Positions 36,591 to 44,634 of a stretch of 64,000 nucleotides of DNA are shown piece after piece. Positions within the stretch are counted from its first letter, which is position 1; each line of letters opens with the position of its first letter. Both the position numbers and the translations under genes were made by a program. The stretch is from contig CATOSP010000002.1 in NCBI GenBank assembly GCA_951812625.1, positions 558,001 to 622,000 of the forward strand, in the 5' to 3' direction. This DNA is from an uncultured Dehalococcoidia bacterium. GTDB lineage: Bacteria; Chloroflexota; Dehalococcoidia; Lucifugimonadales; UBA3495. The notes beneath the pieces were generated by a model, which was not told the origin of the DNA, did not search any database, and saw nothing but the letters and a program-made list of their open reading frames with translations.

Positions 36591-37871
36591 ATGACTACTC
36601 GAAAAGATTTCGAGGTCTTTGACAGCGACTCCCACCTGGTGGAACCCGGGGAGGTGTGGGAGGAATACCTGGAACCCGAGTACCGGGTCCTGGGGAAACA
36701 CGCCCTGTGGCGGGAAGAGGGTCAGTTCGACTCGTACCTCAAGATCAATGGCCGGGTCTTCCGGGATACTGCCAACCCCAACATCCCGCGGCACGCCATC
36801 TGGAAGCCGGGCATGACGTGGGACTCTGTCGGCGGCCTGGACCCGGCTGTCCGTCACCCGATGAGCGAGGGCGCATCTGACCCCCGGGCAAGGCTTCGGG
36901 ACATGGACGCAATGGGCATTGACCAGTCCTTCCTGTACCCGACTTGGTTCGCCGAAGGCTTCCATCTGGTTGAGGACCCGGACGTTGCCTACGCGCTGGC
37001 GCGGGCCTACAACAACTGGGTCTCAGACTTCTGCCAGGCAGCCCCGGACCGCCTGTTTGCCGCCGCGATGGTCCCCTTGGGAAACATGGACTTCGCCATG
37101 GCGGAGCTGCGCCGCGCCGCTGGAATGCGGTGCTTCCGAGGGGCCTTCATCCGCCCCATGTTCATGGAAGGGCGTTACCTCACCCACCCCTATTACGACC
37201 CCCTTTGGTCCGAACTGGAGAGGCTGGGGATGACTGCCGCAGTGCATCCATCCGCGGGCCTGTGGAACCCGGAGTGGACGTCTCACGGCCCCTTCTTCGA
37301 GAAGATCAAGGGCCGTCTCACCCAGACTGCCGGACTGGGAGGTGGAGGAGGTGGCCCCAACGCTGGGGGCAGCACCAGCGACCGCAACCGGGTGTCCCCG
37401 GCCACGGGCATGGTCTCCCTCGGGCACCCCCTCGCCCCGATACTGTCCCACTGGCTGGACAACCACATGTTCGTAGCGTCCACGCTGATCGGTTATACCG
37501 TGATGGAGCGGTTCCCCGACATGAGGGTCGTGATGGCCCACGGGAAGGCGTCGTGGATGGAGGAAGTGCTGGAGAAGATGGAGGCTTCGACCCGTGTCAT
37601 CCCTCTTCAGCATTACTACCCGGTAAGCACCGAACCGGAAGAGACGTGGGAGGAAGGCTGCGTCATGCTCGGCTTCGACGCCGAGGAGAGGCTGATCCAG
37701 GAACTCCCTCACGCATACGAAAGGAAGGTCGTCTGGGGGTCCCGCTATCCCCACCACGACACGTCTTCGGCTTGGGACGCAATCGAGGCGTTGACCCGTG
37801 CAGACGTGGAACGACCTGTGATTGCCAGAATGATGGGCGGAAACGCCAGGGAGCAGTTCGGCTTAGGCTAG
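36591..37871 (+). CDS. Amidohydrolase-2 family metal-dependent hydrolase, copy B
   Basis: A 426-residue paralogue of copy A: FDSDSHLVEPGEVWEEYLEPE at the start with the DxH metal pair, RLRDMDAMGIDQSFLYPT, AVHPSAGLWN, and a closing WGSRYPHHDTSSAW in which the aspartate completes the metal site. A glycine-rich loop (about residues 255-265, GLGGGGGGPNAGG) inserted in the middle is unusual. The duplication with copy A suggests successive steps, or two substrates, of one degradative route. Confidence 0.85.
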   Translation: MTTRKDFEVFDSDSHLVEPGEVWEEYLEPEYRVLGKHALWREEGQFDSYLKINGRVFRDTANPNIPRHAIWKPGMTWDSVGGLDPAVRHPMSEGASDPRARLRDMDAMGIDQSFLYPTWFAEGFHLVEDPDVAYALARAYNNWVSDFCQAAPDRLFAAAMVPLGNMDFAMAELRRAAGMRCFRGAFIRPMFMEGRYLTHPYYDPLWSELERLGMTAAVHPSAGLWNPEWTSHGPFFEKIKGRLTQTAGLGGGGGGPNAGGSTSDRNRVSPATGMVSLGHPLAPILSHWLDNHMFVASTLIGYTVMERFPDMRVVMAHGKASWMEEVLEKMEASTRVIPLQHYYPVSTEPEETWEEGCVMLGFDAEERLIQELPHAYERKVVWGSRYPHHDTSSAWDAIEALTRADVERPVIARMMGGNAREQFGLG

Positions 37872-37901
37872 TTGACTACTCTCTGATAGCACCATCACAA
37901 G

Positions 37902-38645
37902 CTACGCCTCGCAACATGCCGCGCGACAGGTGCGAATGCCGTAGAAACAGCCGAGGCAAAAGCAGACCTGGTGTTCATGGTCCTCGTGTTCTTCCTCATC
38001 ATCTGAGAAGTTCTCTTTGCCCTCCTTGATGAGAAATGGGACCAGGATCAGGGCAGACACCGGGTCGGCCCACCACCAGGAAAGTAGTGCGTTCAGCCCC
38101 AGACCTACCAGGATTGTGAGGTCTTGAAGGTCGCAGAACAGGCTTTCGACAGCCTCCGCTCTCAGCGACCGGGACTGCATCTTGGCGGCGATGCGCATCT
38201 TGCCCACGTAGAGTCCGCTCATCACCACCGCGCTTGCAACCACGATCACGACACCTGCGAGGCTCGGCTGCGGCTCAGGCAACCAACCCAGCAGGTTGGC
38301 TGCGGAATGAATGACAATGTATGCCGCCAGCAAAAAGAAGCTGAGCCCGACCAGTCTTCGGGCACTTCTCTCGGCTGACTGTTCTTCCAACTCCTCCCGC
38401 TCCCCCGTCAACCGCCACACGAGGATACCGCCGGCCAGGAGCTCGACGATGCTGTCCAGTCCGAAGGCGAGCAGGGCCACACTCCCTGCCTGAATACCCG
38501 CCCAGAACGAGACTCCGGCCTCTGCCAGGTTCCAAAACAGACCGGCCCATACCATAATGAGGGCTGTTCGGCGAAGGCCATCAGTTTGAATCAACGGGAT
38601 GACTTCTCCTTCCTTAACGGGACTACGTCCCCTGGCAGGTCGCAT
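37902..38645 (-). CDS. Cation diffusion facilitator-like transporter with Cys/His-rich tail
   Basis: A 247-residue membrane protein with about six helices. Helix 2 carries FGLDSIVELLAGG and helix 5 AEAVESLFCDLQDL, matching the paired acidic metal sites of CDF efflux proteins. The C-terminus, after the last helix, is strikingly metal-binding: an acidic DDEEEHEDHEHQ run followed by CFCLGCFYGIRTCRAACC (seven cysteines within 31 residues). A normal CDF cytoplasmic domain is absent. Likely divalent metal efflux, with a metal-sensing or buffering tail; the metal is unknown. Confidence 0.78.
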   Translation of the reverse strand: MRPARGRSPVKEGEVIPLIQTDGLRRTALIMVWAGLFWNLAEAGVSFWAGIQAGSVALLAFGLDSIVELLAGGILVWRLTGEREELEEQSAERSARRLVGLSFFLLAAYIVIHSAANLLGWLPEPQPSLAGVVIVVASAVVMSGLYVGKMRIAAKMQSRSLRAEAVESLFCDLQDLTILVGLGLNALLSWWWADPVSALILVPFLIKEGKENFSDDEEEHEDHEHQVCFCLGCFYGIRTCRAACCEA

Positions 38646-38869
38646 CCTCCATGAGTCACTGAAGTTGCGGTTGAGTCGGGGTTGCTGCCTTATATGGCGG
38701 GGTTAGCAGAGTTGAATGGATAACAGTATAATGGCAGGCCAGGGTGCACGATAGAAGCGGTCAATTGATCGGGTGATCGGCCCACCTGTATTGCATCTGC
38801 CAAAGTCGTCTGGCGGATAGACCGCGAGGGGGGCGGAATTGGCCCCAACCTCTCCGTCGGGTTATTATC
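38646..38869. other. Intergenic region between transporter and SDR-DUF2867 gene
   Basis: About 220 bases with no gene. A TATAAT at 38727-38732 has no matching -35 and no downstream plus-strand gene. The region must hold the promoter of the minus-strand transporter. Confidence 0.4.
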
Positions 38870-40339
38870 TCAAGAAGGTGGTGCAGGGGTCCGTTCTGCA
38901 CGCCATGCGATTGCTCTGATTAACCCACGGAAAATCCAGGCGTGGAAGGGATACAGAGCGTACCAATAGGCCAGACCCGCGAGACCCTTGGGACTGAAAA
39001 CCGCCGTCTGCTCGAGTTGGGTTGTGCCGTCTTGGGCTTGCCTCACCTCGAACTGGAGCCATGCGTTCCCGGGGACCTTCATCTCGGATCGAAGACGCAG
39101 CATGCGGTCGTCCTCCAAGGCTTCCACCCGCCAGAAATCCAGTGCATCACCTACTCGCAACTCGTCGGGATGGCGCCTCCCCCTGCGTAGACCTGCGCCT
39201 CCCAGCAACCGGTCGAGCATACCTCGTAGCCGCCAGGCCCAATTCGCAAAGTACCAGCCGCGGGCCGCTCCTATCCCAGTGCATACCCGGTAAATGCGTC
39301 GGGGAGGCGCGGCAACACTGCGGCGTCGGCGCTCTATGATTAGCCCCTGCCGCGATTCCAGGCGCACTAGTTCCTGTGGTGCCGTGGATGTGCCGGTGGC
39401 GTCGCTCCAGGAAGTGTCTATGCGGCCCTCGTCTAGGTCTCTCAGTACGCCGGTGATGGCGGAAGCGTAGTCTTGTGGTTCGACGTGCGGGAAAAGAGTG
39501 CGTGCAAGATCATTTGTGACTACGACGTCATTGCGGAGCCCTTCAACGAGGGGTGCAGCGATATCAGCCGGGATGGGAGTCATCCAGTGTACCCAGTAGG
39601 AAGAGAGGCGGGGAGTCAGGACCGGGACGGGAATCAACAGCCTCCGGAGTCCCCTTGCCGCCGCATAGCCCTGCATCACTCCGCGGTAGGTCGTCGTGTC
39701 TCTCCCTCCAACCTCGATGGTGAGTCCCTTGCACTCCAGGGTGTCCAAGGCGCAAGCCAGGTATTCGAGGAGGTCATCGATAGCGATGGGTTGAATGAGG
39801 GAGTAAATCCACTTCGGGCATACCATGATTGGTAGACGCTCGACGAGATAGCGGATCATCTCGAACGAAATGCTGCCAGTTCCAACGATCACCGCAGCTC
39901 GGAATTCAGTAACCGGGACGTTGCTCTCGCGGAGCGCTTGCCCGGTTTCCTGCCGGGATCGCAGGTGATGAGAGAGGTTGGCTTGCGGGTCTCCCAGTCC
40001 TCCCAGATAGACGATGTGCCCTACGCCAGCATCCCTTGCGGCCTGGCCGAAATTCCGGGCGGCCTCGATGTCCAGCTCATGGAAGCCGCGGCCACTCGAC
40101 ATGCTGTGGATCAGGTAGTAGGCCGTGTCCACACCATGCAGCGCCTCGGACAGGGCTTGAGGGTCAAGTACGTTGCCAGTCACAACCTCGACCTGTCCAT
40201 ACCACGGGCGGGAGAGAATTCTGGCCTCGTTGCGCACTAGGACGCGAATGCAGCGTCCTTCATCAACTAGGCGTGGGACCAACCTTCCCCCTATGTATCC
40301 GGTAGCTCCGGTGACCAGGATCCTTTGAAGATCGGCCAT
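38870..40339 (-). CDS. NAD(P)-binding SDR protein fused to DUF2867
   Basis: A 489-residue protein. The first ~300 residues are an atypical SDR with VTGATGYIGGRLVPRL (about residues 9-24), VVTGNVLDP and YLIHSMSSG, without the classical YxxxK. The last ~150 residues are DUF2867: GDALDFWRVEALEDDRMLRLRSEMKVPGNAW-type strands and a final WYALYPFHAWIFRG membrane-proximal helix. This two-domain form is known in actinobacteria and Chloroflexota, with unproven function in lipid or quinone metabolism. Ribosome-binding site AAGGAAG precedes the ATG. Confidence 0.85.
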   Translation of the reverse strand: MADLQRILVTGATGYIGGRLVPRLVDEGRCIRVLVRNEARILSRPWYGQVEVVTGNVLDPQALSEALHGVDTAYYLIHSMSSGRGFHELDIEAARNFGQAARDAGVGHIVYLGGLGDPQANLSHHLRSRQETGQALRESNVPVTEFRAAVIVGTGSISFEMIRYLVERLPIMVCPKWIYSLIQPIAIDDLLEYLACALDTLECKGLTIEVGGRDTTTYRGVMQGYAAARGLRRLLIPVPVLTPRLSSYWVHWMTPIPADIAAPLVEGLRNDVVVTNDLARTLFPHVEPQDYASAITGVLRDLDEGRIDTSWSDATGTSTAPQELVRLESRQGLIIERRRRSVAAPPRRIYRVCTGIGAARGWYFANWAWRLRGMLDRLLGGAGLRRGRRHPDELRVGDALDFWRVEALEDDRMLRLRSEMKVPGNAWLQFEVRQAQDGTTQLEQTAVFSPKGLAGLAYWYALYPFHAWIFRGLIRAIAWRAERTPAPPS

Positions 40340-40701
40340 CTGGTTGCTTCCTTTATGCGTCAGGAGGAGGGCCGACAGGCGCGGCTAAGGCAACGTTTCG
40401 GCTGAGGTGGTACAGGGCACATGATTTGAAATACTGCCGTCAAAGAAGACTCGAGAAACTCACGTGAGAGCGTTGTTCAACGCTTCGGAAGGCAGATGTA
40501 GTGTTCCTGGTCCTTGGGCTACTCTTCAGTATCCGAAATACTCCAAGTGTTCACATGGACTTCCAAAACTGAAAAAAGAGTGGCCCAGGTGCGATATCGC
40601 TCCTTGGACCACTCCTGTGACACTCCATCAGGTAGACTCCAAGCGAACTAATGCTCGCAGGAGGCCATCTAGTCTTGTCCGTTCCCTTGTTCGGTGAGCC
40701 T
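40340..40701. other. Intergenic region between SDR-DUF2867 and thioredoxin genes
   Basis: About 360 bases without a gene. It contains the thioredoxin terminator (40571-40614) and, to its left, the upstream region of the SDR gene; no clear promoter hexamers were found there. Confidence 0.5.
40571..40614 (-). terminator. Rho-independent terminator of the thioredoxin gene
   Basis: On the minus strand an imperfect long hairpin beginning GAGTGGTCCAAGGAGCGAT and closing with ATCGCACC..CCACTC is followed directly by TTTTTTC. Confidence 0.75.
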
Positions 40702-41031
40702 CTAGCCGCCCAGGACGGAGTCGATCTTGCGCTTGAGGGCGTTCTTCGGCATCGCGCCGACGATCTGGTCGACGGGCTGACCGTCTTTGAAGAAGATCAA
40801 GGCAGGTATGCTGCGGACGCCGTACTTCATAGCGATGTTAGGTGCTGTGTCTACGTCGAGCTTGCCCACCGTGAGTTGGCCGTCGTACTCAACCGCCATG
40901 TCATGGACCGACGGGGCGATCATCTTGCAAGGGCCGCACCATTCTGCCCAGAAATCCACCATCACCGGAAGGTCGGACTGCAATACTTCTGAGTCCCAAT
41001 TGGATTCCGTCATCTCTTTCGGTTCTGCCAT
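40702..41031 (-). CDS. trxA: Thioredoxin
   Basis: A 109-residue thioredoxin with the WCGPCK active site (about residues 31-36), VGKLDVDTAPNIA and the cis-proline SIPALIFFKDG. All features of TrxA are present. It would reduce ribonucleotide reductase, peroxiredoxins and others; the FAD-type thymidylate synthase in this window does not need it. A promoter on the minus strand and a hairpin terminator make it a single-gene transcript. Confidence 0.95.
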   Translation of the reverse strand: MAEPKEMTESNWDSEVLQSDLPVMVDFWAEWCGPCKMIAPSVHDMAVEYDGQLTVGKLDVDTAPNIAMKYGVRSIPALIFFKDGQPVDQIVGAMPKNALKRKIDSVLGG

Positions 41032-41111
41032 TTCATTCCTCCAAGGCTATTGTCGTCTTGAATACTGCGGGCCGTCGGTATTCGACCAGCCAAGGTTGCA
41101 TTCAGGCCCAG

Positions 41112-41139
41112 TGTATACTGCTCCTCTTATTGCGGTCAA
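41112..41139 (-). promoter_or_regulatory. Promoter of the thioredoxin gene
   Basis: On the minus strand TTGACC (41139-41134), a 16-base spacer and TATACA (41117-41112), 80 bases before the trxA start. Confidence 0.6.
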
Positions 41140-41209
41140 CCTGAACCCTGAGGAAACAGAAATCCGCCTCTGAACCACGATTATCGACTCTCGTCTGTTG
41201 TCCATCTAT

Positions 41210-41215
41210 TATAAT
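41210..41215 (+). promoter_or_regulatory. -10 hexamer before the methyltransferase-Maf gene
   Basis: TATAAT ends 17 bases before the TTG start at 41233. The -35 is not convincing. Confidence 0.4.
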
Positions 41216-41232
41216 GTCTGTGAGGTGTACCG

Positions 41233-43071
41233 TTGACACGACTGAAAGTACGAATAGGCCAGCAGCTTACCCTGACTCCCGATTCCTGGGGAAGGCAGGG
41301 CGAGGCAATGGCCCAATTCGATGGGCAGAACATCTTCGTACTAGGCGGGATACCCGGCGAGCGCGTGGTCGTCGAGGTGGTGAGCGTGCGCCGAAGGTAC
41401 GCCGCTGCACGGGTGGTGGAGGTGCTCGACCCTTCCCCTGACCGGGTGTCTGCTCCATGCAGCTACTACGGCGAATGCACGGGTTGCCAGTGGCAGCACG
41501 TGGACTATCGCGAGCAGCTTGAGATCAAGAAGGGAAAAGTGGTCGATGCTCTAAAGCGCGTAGGCGGCTTGACCGGGGTCGATGTCGCCCCAGTGGTTCC
41601 ATCTCCCCGCCAGTTCGGTTACCGGAACCATGCTCGCTTCACCATTGGCCCTTCTGGTGCGCTAGGCTTTGTCCACAAGGAGACGCGGAGGTTCGTGCGG
41701 ATCGATCGCTGCATGTTGATGCATGATGGAGTCAATGAGACCTTGGCGGGGTTGCAAGACCGCTGCTCCGAGACCTCGCAGTTGTCCATCAGAGCCGGGA
41801 TGGAGACGGGGGACCGGTTGGTCCAGCCGACCCTGCTCAACCCTGACATTCCATTTGCCACCGGCCAAAAGACCTACGTCGAGTCTGTTGACGGGCACAG
41901 GTTCCGGGTAGCGTCGCCGTCCTTCTTCCAGGTCAACGTCGAGCAGACTGCGGAATTGGCCCGGCTGGTGAGCCGAGTCCTGGACTTGAGTGCCGATGAT
42001 TTACTGTTGGACGCATACACCGGAGTGGGCACTTTCGCAATATTGTTGGCACCCTCCGTCAAGAAGGTGATTGCCGTGGAGGAGTCCGCAGCCGCGATGG
42101 TGGACGCCACGGAGAACGCCCGCCGTTTGGCCAATGTTGAGCTAATAGTGGGCAAAGTCGAGGACATCTTACCCCACATGGAACACGCTCCCACTGCGGC
42201 TATTCTGGACCCGCCCCGGTCTGGCTGCCATACCCGGACGTTGGAAAGCCTGATTGATTTGGGCCCGGAGCGGGTAGCCTATGTCTCATGCGACCCGGAG
42301 ACACTGGCCAGAGACCTGAAACTGCTTTGCGACAGGGCATATACCCTGGAATCGGTGACACCAGTGGATATGTTCCCCCAGACCCACCACGTTGAATGCG
42401 TGGCCCTGCTCCGGCGGAAAAACCGGCACTCCCGGATTGTATTGGCCTCTGCCTCTCCAAGGCGGAGGGAACTGCTGGCAGGGATGGCCCTAGACTTCGA
42501 GGTGATTCCCGCTAACGTGCCCGAAGACCCACTTCCGGGAGAAAACCCAACAGAGTTGGTCCAGCGTCTCTCCCGGGCCAAGGCGGAGAAGGTGGCTTCG
42601 GGCATCGACCAAGGCATTGTCATCGGCGCGGATAGCATGGTCGTGCATGACGGCGAAGCCATTGGGAAACCCGTTGACGAGGACGACGCCCGCCGGATGC
42701 TGCGGCGGCTTCGAGGCACACAGCATCAGGTGTTCACGGGAATAACCGTTATAGACGCGGCTTCGGGCAGGAAGTCCACCGAAAGCATGGCCAGCGACAT
42801 AACCCTCCGGAGCTTCACTGAAGAGGAGATGGAAGATTCTATCGCCTCTGGGACGCCCATGGATAAGGCCGGGGCCTACGCGGTGCAGGACCAGGTGTTC
42901 CGCCCCGCACAGTCCTGGGAGGGATGCTATACGAACATCGTGGGCCTTCCCCTATGCCGGCTGCTGGAGATGGCAGCCAAGCTGGGCTATCCACTCCCCA
43001 CCGCCAAGTCCGGTGATATTCCCCCCGGTTGTGGGCCAGACTGCTCGTTCCTCGGGAGCGATGCGGCATGA
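41233..43071 (+). CDS. Fusion: RlmD/TrmA-type uracil-5-methyltransferase and Maf nucleotide pyrophosphatase
   Basis: A 612-residue two-enzyme protein from a TTG at 41233 (GAGGT at 41222-41226). Residues 1-395 form a TRAM domain, a 4Fe-4S site (CSYYGECTGC plus DRCMLM), a Rossmann methyltransferase (LLLDAYTGVGTFAILL) and the catalytic cysteine in YVSCDPETLARDL, so it methylates uridine C5 in rRNA or tRNA. Residues ~398-590 are a full Maf domain: IVLASASPRRRELL, GADSMVVHDGEAIGKP, HQVFTGITVI and MDKAGAYAVQ, a house-cleaning pyrophosphatase for modified nucleotides. The frame is continuous with no stop between the domains. The stop overlaps the tatA/B start (ATGA). Confidence 0.9.
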   Translation: MTRLKVRIGQQLTLTPDSWGRQGEAMAQFDGQNIFVLGGIPGERVVVEVVSVRRRYAAARVVEVLDPSPDRVSAPCSYYGECTGCQWQHVDYREQLEIKKGKVVDALKRVGGLTGVDVAPVVPSPRQFGYRNHARFTIGPSGALGFVHKETRRFVRIDRCMLMHDGVNETLAGLQDRCSETSQLSIRAGMETGDRLVQPTLLNPDIPFATGQKTYVESVDGHRFRVASPSFFQVNVEQTAELARLVSRVLDLSADDLLLDAYTGVGTFAILLAPSVKKVIAVEESAAAMVDATENARRLANVELIVGKVEDILPHMEHAPTAAILDPPRSGCHTRTLESLIDLGPERVAYVSCDPETLARDLKLLCDRAYTLESVTPVDMFPQTHHVECVALLRRKNRHSRIVLASASPRRRELLAGMALDFEVIPANVPEDPLPGENPTELVQRLSRAKAEKVASGIDQGIVIGADSMVVHDGEAIGKPVDEDDARRMLRRLRGTQHQVFTGITVIDAASGRKSTESMASDITLRSFTEEEMEDSIASGTPMDKAGAYAVQDQVFRPAQSWEGCYTNIVGLPLCRLLEMAAKLGYPLPTAKSGDIPPGCGPDCSFLGSDAA

Positions 43072-43331
43072 ACTTCATGGGAATGGGGTTGCTGGAGTTG
43101 GGCGTAATCTTTGTCGTGGCCCTGCTAGTTCTGGGACCCGCCCGATCCCTGGACATGGCCAAGACCACGGGAAGGCTGTTCCGTGAGCTTCGCCGGTCTG
43201 TCGCAGAGATGAATTCGGCCATAGACTTGGACCGTCCAAATGCCCGAGATCAGGTGCCCCCTCCAGAACCGACTCTGGCCCCACCCACCCCGCTGGCCGA
43301 CGAAGAGTCCTCCGAAAGAAACTCCGGATGA
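43068..43331 (+). CDS. TatA/TatB-type twin-arginine translocase subunit
   Basis: An 87-residue protein whose ATG overlaps the upstream stop by 4 bases. One membrane helix LLELGVIFVVALLVLGPARS (about residues 8-27) with the FG/LGP hinge, then an amphipathic helix and a proline-rich tail. The LELGVI start and LGP rather than FGP-K-LP suggest a TatB-like role beside TatC. Translationally coupled to both neighbours. Confidence 0.85.
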   Translation: MNFMGMGLLELGVIFVVALLVLGPARSLDMAKTTGRLFRELRRSVAEMNSAIDLDRPNARDQVPPPEPTLAPPTPLADEESSERNSG

Positions 43332-44092
43332 GCAGCCGGGAGCTTACGTTCCTTCAACACCTGGGGGAACTGCGGCGCAGGGTTCTCTGGTCGGTGTTGG
43401 CCCTGCTGGCGGCCAGCGCCGTATCCTTTGCTTTCTTCCGGCAGATAATAGGGGTTCTGGTGATTCCGGCCCGGGATGTGCTGGATGTAAACAGCGGAGG
43501 CCTCATATATACCGAGGTCACCGAACTGCTCACCACCTCTGTCAAGGTGTCCCTGCTGGCCGGATTCACCCTAGCATTCCCAGTGATTCTTTACCAAGTC
43601 GTTATGTTCGTAGCCCCGGGGTTGACCAGCAAGGAGCGGCGTTACCTCTGGGTCTTTCTGCCGGCTGCTCTGATCGCCTTCGTATGCGGCGTGGCATTTG
43701 CCTACTTCGTCCTTGCTCCGCCTGCCCTAAAGTTCCTGCTCACTTTTGGCGAGGGTGTAGCAAGGCCTGAAATCAGGATCAGCAACATCGTTAACGTGAT
43801 GGTGCGGTTGCTGTTCTGGATGGGAACAGCCTTCGAGACGCCTCTGGTAATGTACCTGCTGGCCACGCTTGGGATCGTCAATGCTCGGATGCTCGGGAGG
43901 TTCCGCCGCTATTGGGTCGTTGTGGCCTTCATTCTCGCGGCTATAATCACGCCGACATTCGATCCGCTTAACCAGGCATTGGTTGCCGTGCCTCTGTTGG
44001 TTCTCTACGAGCTTGGCGTGCTTCTGGCCCGGCTTGCGGGCCGCGGACGGCCTTCGTCCGCGGCTCTCACACCGTTCTCTCATCTCGACTAG
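43328..44092 (+). CDS. tatC: Sec-independent protein translocase TatC
   Basis: A 254-residue protein with six membrane helices. The N-terminal LTFLQHLGELRRRVLWS matches the conserved HLxELRxR signal-recognition segment, and VMFVAPGLTSKERRYLWVFLP the conserved loop with the EKR-like motif. TatC binds twin-arginine signal peptides of folded exported proteins. Its ATG overlaps the TatA/B stop by 4 bases. Confidence 0.94.
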   Translation: MSSRELTFLQHLGELRRRVLWSVLALLAASAVSFAFFRQIIGVLVIPARDVLDVNSGGLIYTEVTELLTTSVKVSLLAGFTLAFPVILYQVVMFVAPGLTSKERRYLWVFLPAALIAFVCGVAFAYFVLAPPALKFLLTFGEGVARPEIRISNIVNVMVRLLFWMGTAFETPLVMYLLATLGIVNARMLGRFRRYWVVVAFILAAIITPTFDPLNQALVAVPLLVLYELGVLLARLAGRGRPSSAALTPFSHLD

Positions 44093-44119
44093 CCGGGGAT
44101 GCCGTTCTCCAGAAGAAAA

Positions 44120-44141
44120 GGGCCAGCGTTTGTTCTGGCCC
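44120..44141. terminator. Bidirectional hairpin between tatC and tatA
   Basis: GGGCCAG (44120-44126), 8-base loop, CTGGCCC (44135-44141). On the minus strand it is followed by TTTTCTT, so it best fits tatA, but it also lies just after tatC. Confidence 0.65.
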
Positions 44142-44175
44142 TCATGTATAGCTGATTTAGCCCTGGTGGTTCGGA

Positions 44176-44397
44176 TCAACCGGAGCGTCGGTCGTCTTCA
44201 ACTCCACTTCCAACGCCCTGGCGGTCGTGCCGTTCCGGTGGCGGATTATCGTCCTCGCCGGTGACCGCCGTCTTGAACGTGCGTATTCCCCTGCCAAGGG
44301 ATGACCCTATTTCAGGCAGGCGCTTGGCCCCGAAAATCAGCAGGATCACCACCAGGATTATCAGCAGCTCTGGAAGGCCGAACGGTCCGACTCGCAT
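44176..44397 (-). CDS. tatA: TatA-type twin-arginine translocase subunit
   Basis: A 73-residue TatA: MRVGPFGLPELLIILVV helix, then the conserved FGAKRLPEIGSSLGRGIRTFKTAV (hinge plus amphipathic helix) and a charged tail. An AGGAAAAG site precedes the ATG at 44397. It faces tatC tail to tail, so the pore-forming TatA is expressed separately from the TatB/C pair. Confidence 0.92.
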   Translation of the reverse strand: MRVGPFGLPELLIILVVILLIFGAKRLPEIGSSLGRGIRTFKTAVTGEDDNPPPERHDRQGVGSGVEDDRRSG

Positions 44398-44506
44398 ATC
44401 TTTTCCTGCAACCGGCCAGTGAGACTTCCTAATCATGATAGCAGAACCGCCGGTACCGGGACAATCAACCCCGACGGCGTTCTCTATTCCGGAGCGCAAA
44501 TTCTTC

Positions 44507-44535
44507 TTGTTTGGCTTCCGGCTCACTTGTATAAT
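44507..44535 (+). promoter_or_regulatory. Promoter of the dihydrolipoyl dehydrogenase gene
   Basis: TTGTTT (44507-44512), 17-base spacer, consensus TATAAT (44530-44535), 100 bases before the preferred start at 44635 and directly upstream of the alternative ATG at 44572. Confidence 0.6.
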
Positions 44536-44634
44536 GTTGCCTTCCAGCGGCACGGCTTTTGCTTTTGACCCATGCCTGTCGTCGAGCCGGGAGATATGCA
44601 CACCACCAATCAAGCCGCGGATTCACGGAGGCAG

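Noticed and set aside
38727-38732. TATAAT on the plus strand between two minus-strand genes
   Set aside because: No -35 at the right distance and no plus-strand gene for 2.5 kb.
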